Shown in pieces: positions 34,537 through 44,436 of a DNA stretch of 64,000 nt (position 1 is the first letter of the stretch; every line of letters starts with the position of its first letter). Source of the stretch: Lysobacter sp. (GTDB lineage: Bacteria > Pseudomonadota > Gammaproteobacteria > Xanthomonadales > Xanthomonadaceae); assembly GCA_008015835.1 (NCBI GenBank), contig SSGH01000014.1, positions 57,763-121,762 of the forward strand, in the 5' to 3' direction. The notes below the pieces were generated by a model. That model did not search any database, had not been told where the DNA came from, and saw only the letters and a list, made by a program, of their open reading frames with translations. Position numbers and translations under genes: made by a program.

Positions 34537-35994
34537 TCACGCCCGCGTCCCGCCCACCGTCAGTTGATCGATCAACAGCGACGGCTGACCGACGCCGACC
34601 GGCACGCTCTGACCGTCTTTGCCGCAGGTGCCGACGCCGTCGTCGAGCGCGAGATCGTGGCCGATCATGCGCACCCGCTGCATCGTTTCCGGGCCGTCGC
34701 CGATCAGCGTCGCGCCTTTCACCGGCGCGGTGATCTTGCCGTCTTCGATCAGATACGCCTCGGTCGCCGAGAACACGTATTTGCCGGTGGTGATATCGAC
34801 TTGGCCGCCGCCGAAATTCACCGCGTACAGGCCTTTTTTCACCGAACGGATCATGTCTTCGGGCGCGTCTTGGCCGGCGCGCATGTAGGTATTGGTCATG
34901 CGCGGCATCGGCCGATGCGCGAAAGATTCGCGACGCCCGTTGCCCGTCGGGGCCATGCCCATCAAGCGCGCGTTGTGGGTGTCCTGCATGTAGCCGACCA
35001 GCACACCGTCTTCGATCAACGTGGTGCAGGCGGTCGGCGTGCCCTCGTCGTCGATGTTGAGCGAGCCGCGGCGGCCGTCGAGCGTGCCGTCGTCGACGAT
35101 GGTGACGCCCGACGCGGCGACGCGCTGACCGATGCGGCCGCTGTAGGTCGAGGTGCCTTTACGGTTGAAGTCGCCCTCCAAACCGTGGCCGACCGCTTCG
35201 TGCAGCAGCACGCCCGGCCAACCGCTGCCCAGCACCACCGGCATCATGCCCGCGGGCGCGTCGATCGCCTCCAGATTCACCAGCGCCTGACGCAGCGCCT
35301 CGCGCGCGAAGCGCTCGGGCTTCCCGTCGGCGAACAGCGTCGCGTAGTCGTAACGGCCCCCGAAACCCGCGGTGGCGGATTCGCGACGACCGTTCTGTTC
35401 GACCAGCACCTGCACGTTCATGCGCACCAACGGGCGGATGTCGCCGGCCAACACACCGTCGCTGCGCGCGACCAAAACGGTGTCGGCCGTCGCCACCAGC
35501 GAGACCACCACCTGACGCACGCGCGGATCGGCGGCGCGCAGCAAGCGATCGACGCGGCGCATCTGCTCCAGTTTGTCGGCGTGCGGATAGGCATCGATCG
35601 GATCGAGACCGGCGTAGAGCGGCGTGGCGCGACCGGACGCGCGCGTCAGCGCGCGGCGCGGGTCGACGGCGTGCTCGGCCGATCCCTTGGAAATGGCGCG
35701 CGCCGAATGCGCGGCGGCGAGCAAGGCATCGGCGTTGATCTCGTCGGAATACGCGAACCCGGTTTTTTCGCCGGACACCGCGCGCACGCCCACGCCTTCG
35801 TCGATCGAATGCGCGCCGTCCTTGACGATGCCGTCCTCGACGGTCCAGCTCTCGCGCCGGGTGTGTTGGAAATACAGGTCGCCGAAATCGACGCCCGGCC
35901 CCATCAGCGCCGCGAACCCGCGATCCAAAGCCGCGGCGTCGAGGCCGGCGGGAACGAGCAGTCGGGTTTCGGACAGTTGCAGCATCGAGGTCAT
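34537..35994 (-). CDS. tldD: Zinc metalloprotease TldD
   Basis: A 485-residue TldD subunit with the zinc motif HEAVGH in GVLLHEAVGHGLEGDFNRKG. It forms a heterodimer with PmbA; the barrel-like complex admits only extended peptides and in other bacteria matures ribosomal peptides such as microcin B17. Other hallmarks are ASGVTIVDDGTLDGRRGSLN and YMQDTHNARLMG. It is transcribed after yhdP, with a gap of about 150 bases. Confidence 0.95.
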   Translation of the reverse strand: MTSMLQLSETRLLVPAGLDAAALDRGFAALMGPGVDFGDLYFQHTRRESWTVEDGIVKDGAHSIDEGVGVRAVSGEKTGFAYSDEINADALLAAAHSARAISKGSAEHAVDPRRALTRASGRATPLYAGLDPIDAYPHADKLEQMRRVDRLLRAADPRVRQVVVSLVATADTVLVARSDGVLAGDIRPLVRMNVQVLVEQNGRRESATAGFGGRYDYATLFADGKPERFAREALRQALVNLEAIDAPAGMMPVVLGSGWPGVLLHEAVGHGLEGDFNRKGTSTYSGRIGQRVAASGVTIVDDGTLDGRRGSLNIDDEGTPTACTTLIEDGVLVGYMQDTHNARLMGMAPTGNGRRESFAHRPMPRMTNTYMRAGQDAPEDMIRSVKKGLYAVNFGGGQVDITTGKYVFSATEAYLIEDGKITAPVKGATLIGDGPETMQRVRMIGHDLALDDGVGTCGKDGQSVPVGVGQPSLLIDQLTVGGTRA

Positions 35995-36142
35995 GAACGA
36001 GATCCGGTAAACGGTGGGGCATCGCCGCGGCCTGCGGCAGGGCGCGCGTACGCACGATCGGCGGCGCGCCGCGAGCGGCGGCGGCGAGACGTCGGCGCGC
36101 GCTCGGGCACGACGATAGGCATGGCGGCGGCGCGGCGCGGAA

Positions 36143-39100
36143 TCAACCCGAGGTCTGCCGGGTCGGGCGTACTGGCTTCGCGGCGGCGGGCCGCTCCACC
36201 ACTTCGACTTTCGGGTCTTTCCATGGGCCGGTGACGCGATAGTTTTTCGCCGTCATCTGGCCGATGGGTTTCTGCAGCACCGCGTTCGCGACCGCGCCGA
36301 CCGCCGCGCCCACCGGACCGCCCGCGATCGCGCCGACCGCGGTCAGCAGATTGCCGGCCTTCGGCAGCACTTCGATGGTCTGATCGAAGGTCTGCGCGCG
36401 CATGTCGGCCGCACCGCGGATATTGATCTGCGCGGACGAGCCGTCGATCGTCAAATCGTCGCTGCGCGCCAAACCGCCGTCGAAGCGCACGGTGCCGCCG
36501 AGTTTGTTGAACGCGAAGCCTTTGTTGAAGAAATCGCGGAAATCCAGCAGCAAACGCCGCGGCAACTGCGCGATGCTCAATAAGCCGAGCACGCGACCGG
36601 TGCCGCCGGGCTCCACTTCGACCAAGCGCCCGTCTTTGATGTCGATCTTGAGCGTACCTTCCAGCGCGCCCGGCCGGAACGCCATCGGGCTGCCGGCCCA
36701 GGCCGCATCGAAGCGCACGCTGCCCTTGCCGCCGCCGATGCGTCCGCCCGCGCCCAAATCGTCGAAGAACGCACCGAAATCCTCGCTTGCGGCGGTGGCG
36801 GACAAGCGCGTGCGCGCCGCCGCGCCGCGGCCGCTCCATTCGCCAGTCAGGTCGATCCGCCGTTTCGGCGCGCGCGTTTGCAGTTGCGCGATCTCCATCC
36901 CGGTCGCGGTGGGGCGGGAGCGGAATTGCGTGTCGCCGAGAGCCGCGTTCATCACCCGCAAATCGTCGATCTTCAGCGTGAGCGGCGGTATTCGCGTGGG
37001 GTCGACGCTATCGGTGGGCGCCGCCGCGGCGGCGGATGCGCCCGCCGCGACGCCGTCGTTTTTCGCGAACGATTCCGCGCTGCGCCAATGCAAACGCTGC
37101 AGGCGGCCGGCGATCGCCGCGCCGTCGGCGTCGGGCACCATCACGCTGCCGGCGAGCGCGGCGCCGTCCAACTGCACCGCCAAACCGCCGCTCGCGGGCA
37201 CCACTTGCACGCGCGTGTCGGGAAACACGCCGCCGAGCATGCGCAGCCGGTCGACCGAGACATCGACGCGGCGCAGCGGCAGCGCATCGCCGCCCGCATT
37301 GCTTCCGCCGCGCAGCAGCGTCACCCAGTCGATGGCGTCGACGGTGCCGCCGCGACCGGTCAACACCAACCCGGACGGCGGCGGCGCTTCCTGCACGCGA
37401 TCGGTGCCGAACTGCGCGCGAATCCCCAACTTGCCCTGCGTGTGTTTGGCGCGCAGCGCGAGCCGCTGGGCGAACGCAACCGCGATCTCGCCCTTGCCGA
37501 TCGGCAGTTCCAAATCGATCGTCGTCGGCAGCGCCGCGCTCGCGGGCTTGTCCATCGGCGCGGGCAAGCTCAACGCGGTGCCGATCAAATCGGAGCGCAG
37601 TTGCAGGCGGGTGATCGTCGCCGTCGGCGATTTTCCGGCGGGCCTGGCCGCCGCTCTCGCGGGCGACGGCGCGCTCGGTCGCGTCGCCGCCGTCGGAATC
37701 GCGATGCCCGCGGTCCAGCGCGAGCGCCCTTTCGCGTACGGCTTGAGCCACGCCATGTCCGCACTGCGATCGAGCAAGTCGTCGCTGGTCATCGTCGCTT
37801 CGAGCTCGGCCTCGAAGCCGTTGCGGCGTTCGCGCACGTGCCCCGGCCCTGCGCGCAGCGATAGCCGGCTCTGCTGCTGGTCGTAGACCGCGTTCAAGCC
37901 GTTGGCGGTGAAGCCGTCGCGGTCGTAGCGCGCAACGCCGGCGACCTTCGCGAACGCGAGCTTCCACTCCGCTTCGCTCAGACGCACGCCGCGCAGCGCG
38001 ACTTCGCCCGCGATTTTCGGCGGCGCGCCTTTATCGTGCACCGGCAGCCGCAGCGAGAAGGTCACGCTGGCCGGGCCGGCCGCGGCGAGTTTGGCCATCG
38101 TCTCGCCATGTTCGCGCTGCAGCGGGCTTTGCTTCATCAGCGCCAATAGTTTCGCCGCGTCGGCGTCGGCGGCGGCATCGACGGTCATATCGCTATGCCC
38201 GAAATCCTCCATGCCGGCGCTGAATTCGCGAATGCCGACCTGCAGCAACTGCGCCTGACCGGCGACCCGGAAGCCGTTGGCGACGAAGGCGATCTCCGCG
38301 TCCATGTCGGACGTGACCGGCCAGTCCTCGTGGAATTTCACGCGCATGTCGCGCAGGCTGGCGCGCGCGTCGAACACGCCGCGCGCAGGCTGGCCCTTGC
38401 GCGCGACGAACGGCCAATCGTCCAAATCGCCGGAAATCACCGCGCGGCCGTCGCGCACCCAGCCGCCCACCAAGGCGTTATCGAGCCAACGCACCAACGC
38501 CGCGCTCATCACGTGCTTGGGCCAGAATTTTTTCGCGACCGGCGCCTGCGCATCGTCCAGATCGGCGGCGATATCGATGTAGGGGCGCGTGCCGTCGCCT
38601 TGGAACAGCATTCCTCCGCGCAAGTCCGCGCCGTAGCCGACGCCGTCGACGCGCAGCGCCGATGTGGCGACCTGCCACCCCGCCCCTTCGCGCCAGACGC
38701 CGAGCTCGCCGCGCAGATGCACGTCGTGCGGCACGCCGAAGCCGCGCGGCCAATCGAACCGCAGTCGCGCGTCGGGATCGAACGCGAACGCATATCCATC
38801 GGCATCGCCGCGCAGCGACCCGCTCAAACCGGACACGCCCGGCGCGTTGCCGACGGCGGCGATGCCCAGGTCGCGCACATCGGCGCGCACGCGCAGCGGG
38901 CCGTCGCGTTCGCCGCTCACTTCCACGCGCTGCAGCACCGCGCCGGGGCGCGCCGTCGTCAACCAGCGGCGCAAGCCCGGCTCGAGTCGGTCGCTCAACG
39001 CGGCGACCGCGAACAGCGGCGCGGCATCGATGCGCTCGGCCAACAGGCCGTAGCGACGCCCACCGGCGATCAGCAATCCGTCCAACACCTGCGCCTCGCC

Positions 39101-40120
39101 TTGCTCGGCCGCATGCACGCGCAATCGCGGCGCATCCAATCGCCAACGCCCGCCTTCGGCGCGCCAATGCGCGATGGTGTTGACCTCCGCGAACGCGGCG
39201 AGCGGCGCGGGTTCGGCGGCCGCGCCCGACGTCGCCTTCGCGGTATCCTCCACGAACGGCGCGCCGCGCAGACGCACGTTCTTCAAATCGGCGTCGACGC
39301 TCATGCCGACGATTTGATGCGCGCGCAGCGTCGCCCACGCCTCGACGCGCCCCTTGCCCGCGGTGGCGGCGACGCCCAGCGCATGCAGCAGCGGCGACCA
39401 CGCGGACAGATCGGCGCGTTTCGCCGCAGCGTAGGCGCGGCCATCACCGCGCTCGCGATCGAAATCGAACGCCACGTCGATCGGCGCGAACGCGTCGTCG
39501 GCATCGCGCTCGTTCGCGCCCGGTTTGGGCATCGTCGCCCGCGCGCCCGCGCGAACGCGCGAGCCGCTGACGCGCACGCGCAGATCGACATCGGGAATGC
39601 GCGTATCGATCTTCAGCGACGGCGCGACGATGCCGAGTTGGGCGTCGATGACCTGCAGCTCGCCCAACCCCTCCAACTGCGAGAGCGGATCGCCGCCCTG
39701 GCCTTGTCCGGGCAGGCCGCGCACGTCCCAGCGCCCGTCGTCGCGACGCTCCAGCGTGAGTTCGAGATTGCGCACGCGCAGTTCGGTGAACGAACGGCCC
39801 GGAAGCAAGCCGGCGTATTGCGACACCAAAATTTCCGCTGCGCCGATCGGAATCGCGTCTTTGCCCTCGCCGACGCGCAAGCCGTCCAGCCGCAGCAGCG
39901 GGCCGCGGCGCGTCCAGGCCGTGCGCACGCGATCGAACGCGATCGGCCGGCCCGCGCGCGCGCTGAGCCACTCGGCGATGCGATCCGGATGCCGCTCGGC
40001 GAGCGGCAGCAATTGGCTGACGATGCCCACCGCCAGCGCCACCAGCACCAGCGACACCGCCACCGCGTACCACAGCCCGCGGCGCGCGAGACGCAAACGG
40101 CGGCGCAGCGTGGTCGGCAT
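36143..40120 (-). CDS. yhdP: YhdP family protein (TIGR02099, AsmA-like)
   Basis: A protein of about 1325 residues with one N-terminal membrane helix (residues about 16-38 of the chosen start) and a very long periplasmic body, the architecture of YhdP. These proteins are AsmA-like bridges implicated in phospholipid transport to the outer membrane. Typical are the C-terminal repeats GRLVEVEPGGTGRVLGLLSI and LLDFRDFFNKGFAFNKLGG. I prefer the ATG at 40120, with GAGGCGG ten bases upstream; the ATG at 40138 is the alternative. It follows rng in the conserved order rng-yhdP-tldD. Confidence 0.92.
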   Translation of the reverse strand: MPTTLRRRLRLARRGLWYAVAVSLVLVALAVGIVSQLLPLAERHPDRIAEWLSARAGRPIAFDRVRTAWTRRGPLLRLDGLRVGEGKDAIPIGAAEILVSQYAGLLPGRSFTELRVRNLELTLERRDDGRWDVRGLPGQGQGGDPLSQLEGLGELQVIDAQLGIVAPSLKIDTRIPDVDLRVRVSGSRVRAGARATMPKPGANERDADDAFAPIDVAFDFDRERGDGRAYAAAKRADLSAWSPLLHALGVAATAGKGRVEAWATLRAHQIVGMSVDADLKNVRLRGAPFVEDTAKATSGAAAEPAPLAAFAEVNTIAHWRAEGGRWRLDAPRLRVHAAEQGEAQVLDGLLIAGGRRYGLLAERIDAAPLFAVAALSDRLEPGLRRWLTTARPGAVLQRVEVSGERDGPLRVRADVRDLGIAAVGNAPGVSGLSGSLRGDADGYAFAFDPDARLRFDWPRGFGVPHDVHLRGELGVWREGAGWQVATSALRVDGVGYGADLRGGMLFQGDGTRPYIDIAADLDDAQAPVAKKFWPKHVMSAALVRWLDNALVGGWVRDGRAVISGDLDDWPFVARKGQPARGVFDARASLRDMRVKFHEDWPVTSDMDAEIAFVANGFRVAGQAQLLQVGIREFSAGMEDFGHSDMTVDAAADADAAKLLALMKQSPLQREHGETMAKLAAAGPASVTFSLRLPVHDKGAPPKIAGEVALRGVRLSEAEWKLAFAKVAGVARYDRDGFTANGLNAVYDQQQSRLSLRAGPGHVRERRNGFEAELEATMTSDDLLDRSADMAWLKPYAKGRSRWTAGIAIPTAATRPSAPSPARAAARPAGKSPTATITRLQLRSDLIGTALSLPAPMDKPASAALPTTIDLELPIGKGEIAVAFAQRLALRAKHTQGKLGIRAQFGTDRVQEAPPPSGLVLTGRGGTVDAIDWVTLLRGGSNAGGDALPLRRVDVSVDRLRMLGGVFPDTRVQVVPASGGLAVQLDGAALAGSVMVPDADGAAIAGRLQRLHWRSAESFAKNDGVAAGASAAAAAPTDSVDPTRIPPLTLKIDDLRVMNAALGDTQFRSRPTATGMEIAQLQTRAPKRRIDLTGEWSGRGAAARTRLSATAASEDFGAFFDDLGAGGRIGGGKGSVRFDAAWAGSPMAFRPGALEGTLKIDIKDGRLVEVEPGGTGRVLGLLSIAQLPRRLLLDFRDFFNKGFAFNKLGGTVRFDGGLARSDDLTIDGSSAQINIRGAADMRAQTFDQTIEVLPKAGNLLTAVGAIAGGPVGAAVGAVANAVLQKPIGQMTAKNYRVTGPWKDPKVEVVERPAAAKPVRPTRQTSG

Positions 40121-40231
40121 CAGGCGGCCGCCTCGCATGCGCGCGCGGACGCGGACGACGCGCAGGATACGCAGAGCACGCAGAGCGGGCGATCGCGGCG
40201 ATCCACCATAGCGCTCGCCGCGCGCGCGACC

Positions 40232-41854
40232 TTACAGAAGCACCACATCGAACTGCTCCTGCGTGTACTGCTCGTCCGCTTGGAAGCGAATGGTCTTGCC
40301 GAGGAATTCCTCCAACTCCGCCACCGCGGGCGATTCCTCCTCGGTGATGCGCGCCACCACTTTCGGCGAGGCGATGACCAGAAGGCGTTCGGCGTCGAAT
40401 TGGCGCACGGCGCGGGTGATCTCGCGGAAAATCTCGTAGGTCACGGTCTCGGCGGTCTTGAGCATGCCGCGCCCGGCGCATTCGTGGCAGGGTTCGGACA
40501 ACTGCCGCTGCAGGCTCTCGACCGTGCGCTTGCGGGTCATCTCGACCAAGCCCAGCGGCGAGAAATCGTAGACCGTGGTTTTGGCGTGATCTTTCGACAG
40601 CGATTTTTCGAGCGTGCGCAGCACTTGCCGGCGATGCTCGGGATCGATCATGTCGATGAAATCGATGATGACGATGCCGCCCAGATTGCGCAGCCGCAGT
40701 TGCCGCGCCACCGCCTGCGCCGCTTCCAGATTGGTGCGGTAAACGGTTTCCTCCAGATTGCGCTGCCCGAGGAACGAGCCGGTGTTCACGTCGACCGTGG
40801 TCATCGCCTCGGTCTGATCGATCACCAGATAGCCGCCGGATTTCAGCGGCACTTCCTTGTCCAACGCGCGCTGGATTTCGTCTTCCACGCCGTACAGATC
40901 GAACACCGGACGCGCACCGCTGTAATGCTCGATCTTCTCGGCCAAGCCCGGCATGTACTGCGCGGCGAAATCGCGCAATTTGTCGCAGGTTTCGCGCGAA
41001 TCGACTTTGACCTTCTCCACGTCGCGGCGCAGCAGGTCGCGCACCGCGCGCATCGGCAGGGTCAAATCTTCGTAGACGCAACTGCCGACGCGGGCGTGAC
41101 GCACGTTCTGTTCGACCAAGGCCCAGACACGGCGCAAATAGGCGATATCCTCGGCCAAGGCCTCTTCGGGCTGACCTTCGGCGTTGGTGCGCACGATGTA
41201 ACCGGGCGCGGACGGCGGCGCGCTCTGACCGGGAAGCGCGCTCGGCGCGAGTTGACCCTGCGCGGCGACCAAGCCCTTCAGGCGCTGGCGCTCGGCCTCG
41301 TCCTCGATGCGCGAGGACACGCCGATCACGCGCGATTGCGGCAACAGCACGAGATAGCGCGAGGGAATGCTGATCTGCGTGGTCAGCCGCGCGCCCTTGC
41401 TGCCGATCGGGTCCTTGACCACCTGGACCACGATTTCCTGGCCTTCGCGCAGCAATTCGCCGATCGGCGGAACGGCTTGCGGCGGCGTCGGGCCGGGCAC
41501 GACCACCGTAGCGGGCGCCGCCGGCGCGCTCTCGCCTTCCAGCGCGCCGTCGATGCTGCGTTCCAGCGCGGTTTCCAACGTGCTGTCGGCCGCGCTCTCG
41601 GCGATGCGCTCGCCCGCGGGCGCCACCGCGCGAAAAATATCGTTGGCGTGCAAAAACGCGGCGCGATCCAAGCCGATTTCCACGAACGCGGCCTGCATGC
41701 CGGGCATCACCCGCTGCACACGGCCCTTGTAGATATTGCCGACGACGCCGCGGCGCCAACCGCGCTCGATATGCAGCTCCTGCAGCATGCCGTTTTCGAC
41801 GACGGCCACTCGGGTTTCGCGCGGAGTCACATTGACCAGGATTTCCTCGGTCAT
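40232..41854 (-). CDS. rng: Ribonuclease G
   Basis: A 540-residue endoribonuclease that matures the 5' end of 16S rRNA and degrades mRNA. An S1 domain at the start ([23 protein letters not shown]) is followed by the RNase H-like core with the catalytic [13 protein letters not shown] and a zinc link in CHECAGRG. An Ala/Pro/Glu-rich insert of about 50 residues interrupts the S1 domain (from about residue 72, starting [12 protein letters not shown]), and accounts for the excess over the 489 residues of E. coli RNase G. The ATG overlaps the maf stop (ATGA). The binding site is within maf. Confidence 0.95.
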   Translation of the reverse strand: MTEEILVNVTPRETRVAVVENGMLQELHIERGWRRGVVGNIYKGRVQRVMPGMQAAFVEIGLDRAAFLHANDIFRAVAPAGERIAESAADSTLETALERSIDGALEGESAPAAPATVVVPGPTPPQAVPPIGELLREGQEIVVQVVKDPIGSKGARLTTQISIPSRYLVLLPQSRVIGVSSRIEDEAERQRLKGLVAAQGQLAPSALPGQSAPPSAPGYIVRTNAEGQPEEALAEDIAYLRRVWALVEQNVRHARVGSCVYEDLTLPMRAVRDLLRRDVEKVKVDSRETCDKLRDFAAQYMPGLAEKIEHYSGARPVFDLYGVEDEIQRALDKEVPLKSGGYLVIDQTEAMTTVDVNTGSFLGQRNLEETVYRTNLEAAQAVARQLRLRNLGGIVIIDFIDMIDPEHRRQVLRTLEKSLSKDHAKTTVYDFSPLGLVEMTRKRTVESLQRQLSEPCHECAGRGMLKTAETVTYEIFREITRAVRQFDAERLLVIASPKVVARITEEESPAVAELEEFLGKTIRFQADEQYTQEQFDVVLL

Positions 41855-42459
41855 GCGGCGGCCTCGGCCGCGAGCGGCGCCTCGTCGCGTCGCTCGCGCA
41901 CGCCGAATTCGCGCAGCAGCGCGACGGTCTCGAACATCGGCAAGCCCATCACGCCCGAATAACTGCCCGATAGATGCGCGACAAAGGCTTCGGCGCGGCC
42001 CTGGATCGCATACGCACCGGCTTTGCCGCGCCACTCGCCGCTCGCCAGGTACTCGGCGATGCGGGCTTCGTCCAGCGGCGCGAACGCGACGTCGGTGACG
42101 CTGGTCGCTTGCGCTTCGCGCGCGGCGGAGACCAGCGCGACCGAGGAGATCACCCGATGCGTGCGCCCGGACAACGCGCGCAGCATCGCCGCCGCGTCCT
42201 CCGCGTCGACCGGTTTGCCGAAGATGCGGTCGTCGAGCGCCACCTCGGTATCGGCGCCGAGCACCACCGCATCGGCTTGGCCGATCACGCGCAGCAGACC
42301 GGCTCCGGCTTTCTCGCGCGCGACGCGGCGCACGTAGTCCTCCGGCGATTCGCCGGGCGCGGGGTGTTCGGGGATGTCCAGGTCGAGAAGACCGAAGTCG
42401 AAACCGTGCCTAAGCAACAGTTCGCGGCGGCGGGGGGATTTCGAGGCAAGATGCAGCAT
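41851..42459 (-). CDS. maf: Maf-like nucleoside triphosphate pyrophosphatase (YhdE type)
   Basis: A 202-residue Maf enzyme that hydrolyses non-canonical or excess dTTP/UTP to the monophosphate. The N-terminal [20 protein letters not shown] near residue 70 and the C-terminal [15 protein letters not shown] are family motifs. The YhdE subgroup (dTTP/UTP) is inferred from the sequence [10 protein letters not shown]. It overlaps rng by four bases. In the usual Xanthomonadaceae order rlmH precedes maf; here three plus-strand genes are inserted between them. Confidence 0.93.
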   Translation of the reverse strand: MLHLASKSPRRRELLLRHGFDFGLLDLDIPEHPAPGESPEDYVRRVAREKAGAGLLRVIGQADAVVLGADTEVALDDRIFGKPVDAEDAAAMLRALSGRTHRVISSVALVSAAREAQATSVTDVAFAPLDEARIAEYLASGEWRGKAGAYAIQGRAEAFVAHLSGSYSGVMGLPMFETVALLREFGVRERRDEAPLAAEAAA

Positions 42460-42596
42460 CCGGGTAGGATACCCCGAGCCTGCGGCGAGCCGGGCGCGCG
42501 ATCGGCGATGCCCCGCCCGCGACCCCCAACCGGCTCACCGCCCGTTCACTCGCGTCACCGGGCGCACCGCCCGCCATCGATTGGAGATCCGCTCGC

Positions 42597-43358
42597 ATGC
42601 ACCCCGCCCTCCCCCGTCTCGCGCTGTCCCGACGCGTTCTCGCGTCGGCGCTCCTCGCACTCTTCGCTCTGGGTCCCGTTATGAACGCTTCCGCGCAAGT
42701 CGCCGCCCCCGCTTCCGCCGCCAACGACGGCACCCTGCTCTCGGTCTCGGCCGAAGCCAAAGCCACCCGCATTCCCGACGTGGCGACGATGTCCACTGGC
42801 GTGGTCACGCAGGCCGCCGACGCCAACGGCGCGCTGCGCGCGAACGCCGAGGAAATGAGCAGAGTCATGGCCGCGGTGAAGGCCGCCGGCATCGCCGAAC
42901 GCGACGTGCAGACTTCGGGCATCAGCATCTACCCGCAGTACCGCTACCTCGAGAACAAGCCGCCGGTCATCACCGGCTATCAGGCCAGCAATACGGTGAA
43001 TCTGAAGGTTCGCGACATCGCCAAGCTGGGCAAAGTGCTGGACGCGTTGGTCGCCAGCGGCGCGAATCAGGTCAACGGCCCGAACTTCGAGATCGATCAG
43101 CCGGAAGAGGCCTACGACGAGGCGCGTCGCAACGCCTTGGCGAAGGCGCAGGCGCGCGCCGAGATGTACGCCAAAACGCTGGGCCTGCGCGTGCGCCGGA
43201 TCGTCAGCATCGACGAGGGCACGGGATACCAGCCGCCGGTGATGCTGCGCGGCACGATGATGAAAGCCGCCGCGATGGACGCGATGGAAACGCCGGTGTC
43301 CCCGGGCGAAAGCACGCTGTCGGCCAATCTCAACGTCGTGTTCGAATTGGGACGCTGA
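42597..43358 (+). CDS. SIMPL-domain (DUF541) periplasmic protein
   Basis: A 253-residue exported protein with a signal peptide of about 34 residues ending ASAQ. The SIMPL/DUF541 pattern is LLSVSAEAKATRIPDVATMSTGVV, then DVQTSGISIYPQYRYLENK and YQASNTVNLKVRDIAKLGKVLD. These periplasmic proteins resist oxidative stress in some bacteria and have no firmly known activity. GGAG lies ten bases before the ATG. A terminator follows 52 bases after the stop. Confidence 0.9.
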   Translation: MHPALPRLALSRRVLASALLALFALGPVMNASAQVAAPASAANDGTLLSVSAEAKATRIPDVATMSTGVVTQAADANGALRANAEEMSRVMAAVKAAGIAERDVQTSGISIYPQYRYLENKPPVITGYQASNTVNLKVRDIAKLGKVLDALVASGANQVNGPNFEIDQPEEAYDEARRNALAKAQARAEMYAKTLGLRVRRIVSIDEGTGYQPPVMLRGTMMKAAAMDAMETPVSPGESTLSANLNVVFELGR

Positions 43359-43410
43359 TCGCGAAACGAAACCGCGTCGCGCACGCTCGAAACCATCGCG
43401 AGGCTTCCTC

Positions 43411-43440
43411 GACACCCGCTTCGGCGGGTGTCGTCGTTTC
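43411..43440 (+). terminator. Rho-independent terminator after the SIMPL gene
   Basis: A 9-bp stem (GACACCCGC with its complement) closes a TTCG loop and is followed by GTCGTTTC. Confidence 0.7.
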
Positions 43441-43560
43441 GGACGGTCGAAGCCCTACCTCCGCCTCACCGAAGCGCGCGCACGGATTTTTGCGGTCGGC
43501 CAACCCCACCCGGCGAACCCGCGCGTTGGAACCGCTGTCCCCAACCGCTGGAGGTGCCCG

Positions 43561-44262
43561 ATGGTCCTGAGCCAACGCCATTCCCCGCTAGCGCGCGCGC
43601 AGACGGCGCCGCTTTCTTTGGACATCGGTCGTATCGCCGGCATGGCCGCCGCGATGACCCTCAACATCGCCGCGTTGATGCTGCTGCTGGTGCCGGTGTC
43701 GGCGCCGATGCCGTCATCGGCGCTCGACGACAGCGACCACGTCATCAAATGGGTCGACTACGAAAAACCGAAGCCCAAACCCGAGCCGATCCCGATCTTC
43801 GAGAAAATCAGACCCGCGACGAACGATCCGAAGCCGAAGATCGTGCAGGCGCAGCCGACGCCGCAGCCGGTCGCGACGCAAACCGACATCGTAGTGCCCG
43901 AGGGCACCGAATACGTCGAGCCGCAGCCGGTCGGGCCGCAGGTGGATACGACCGCGATCGCCACGCCGACCGAGCCGCAAGCCGCCTCCAGCCTCGAATA
44001 CGCGCTTGCGCCGCCACCCGCCTATCCGCGCGATGCGTTGATGGACGGCCTGCAGGGCACGGTGTACCTCAAGGTGCTGGTGGACGTGGACGGCAAACCG
44101 CTGTCGGTGGAAATACAACGCAGCAGCGGCCATCGCAAACTCGACGACGCGGCGAAGCGACAAGTGCTGAAGAAGTGGAAATTCCGCCCGGCGATCCAGA
44201 ACGGCCAAGCGATCCAGGTGTACGGCATCGTGCCGGTGCATTTCTCGCTGGAACGGCAATAA
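43561..44262 (+). CDS. tonB: TonB-family energy transducer
   Basis: A 233-residue TonB protein. One membrane helix lies at about residues 25-48, followed by a proline/lysine-rich periplasmic spacer (EKPKPKPEPIPIFEK) and the C-terminal TonB fold (PPPAYPRDALMDGLQGTVYLK, then KKWKFRPAIQNG). It transmits proton-motive force from ExbB-ExbD to outer-membrane receptors. The ATG follows GGAGGTG, a very strong site. No exbB or exbD is adjacent, so it is one of several TonB copies to be expected in this family. Confidence 0.92.
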   Translation: MVLSQRHSPLARAQTAPLSLDIGRIAGMAAAMTLNIAALMLLLVPVSAPMPSSALDDSDHVIKWVDYEKPKPKPEPIPIFEKIRPATNDPKPKIVQAQPTPQPVATQTDIVVPEGTEYVEPQPVGPQVDTTAIATPTEPQAASSLEYALAPPPAYPRDALMDGLQGTVYLKVLVDVDGKPLSVEIQRSSGHRKLDDAAKRQVLKKWKFRPAIQNGQAIQVYGIVPVHFSLERQ

Positions 44263-44290
44263 CGCGAGACGCGTGGTCGCGGGAACGCAG

Positions 44291-44327
44291 CGCCACCGGT
44301 CGCCCACGAGGCGGCCGGTGGCGTTTT
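44291..44327 (+). terminator. Rho-independent terminator after tonB
   Basis: A 9-bp stem (CGCCACCGG with its complement) encloses a second short stem and is followed directly by TTTT. Confidence 0.8.
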
Positions 44328-44436
44328 CGTCGGAATTCCAGTGCGATCCGCGCGCCGCATCGTTCCGCGGATGCGCGTGGCGCGAGCTGCGGGCGCGGGC
44401 GACACTGACCGCCCTTTTTGCAGGATCGTTCGATCG

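Noticed and set aside
38195..41962. A plus-strand open frame of over 1200 codons across yhdP and rng
   Set aside because: It is an antisense shadow of conserved minus-strand genes in GC-rich DNA, with Arg/Gln/His-rich low-complexity translation.
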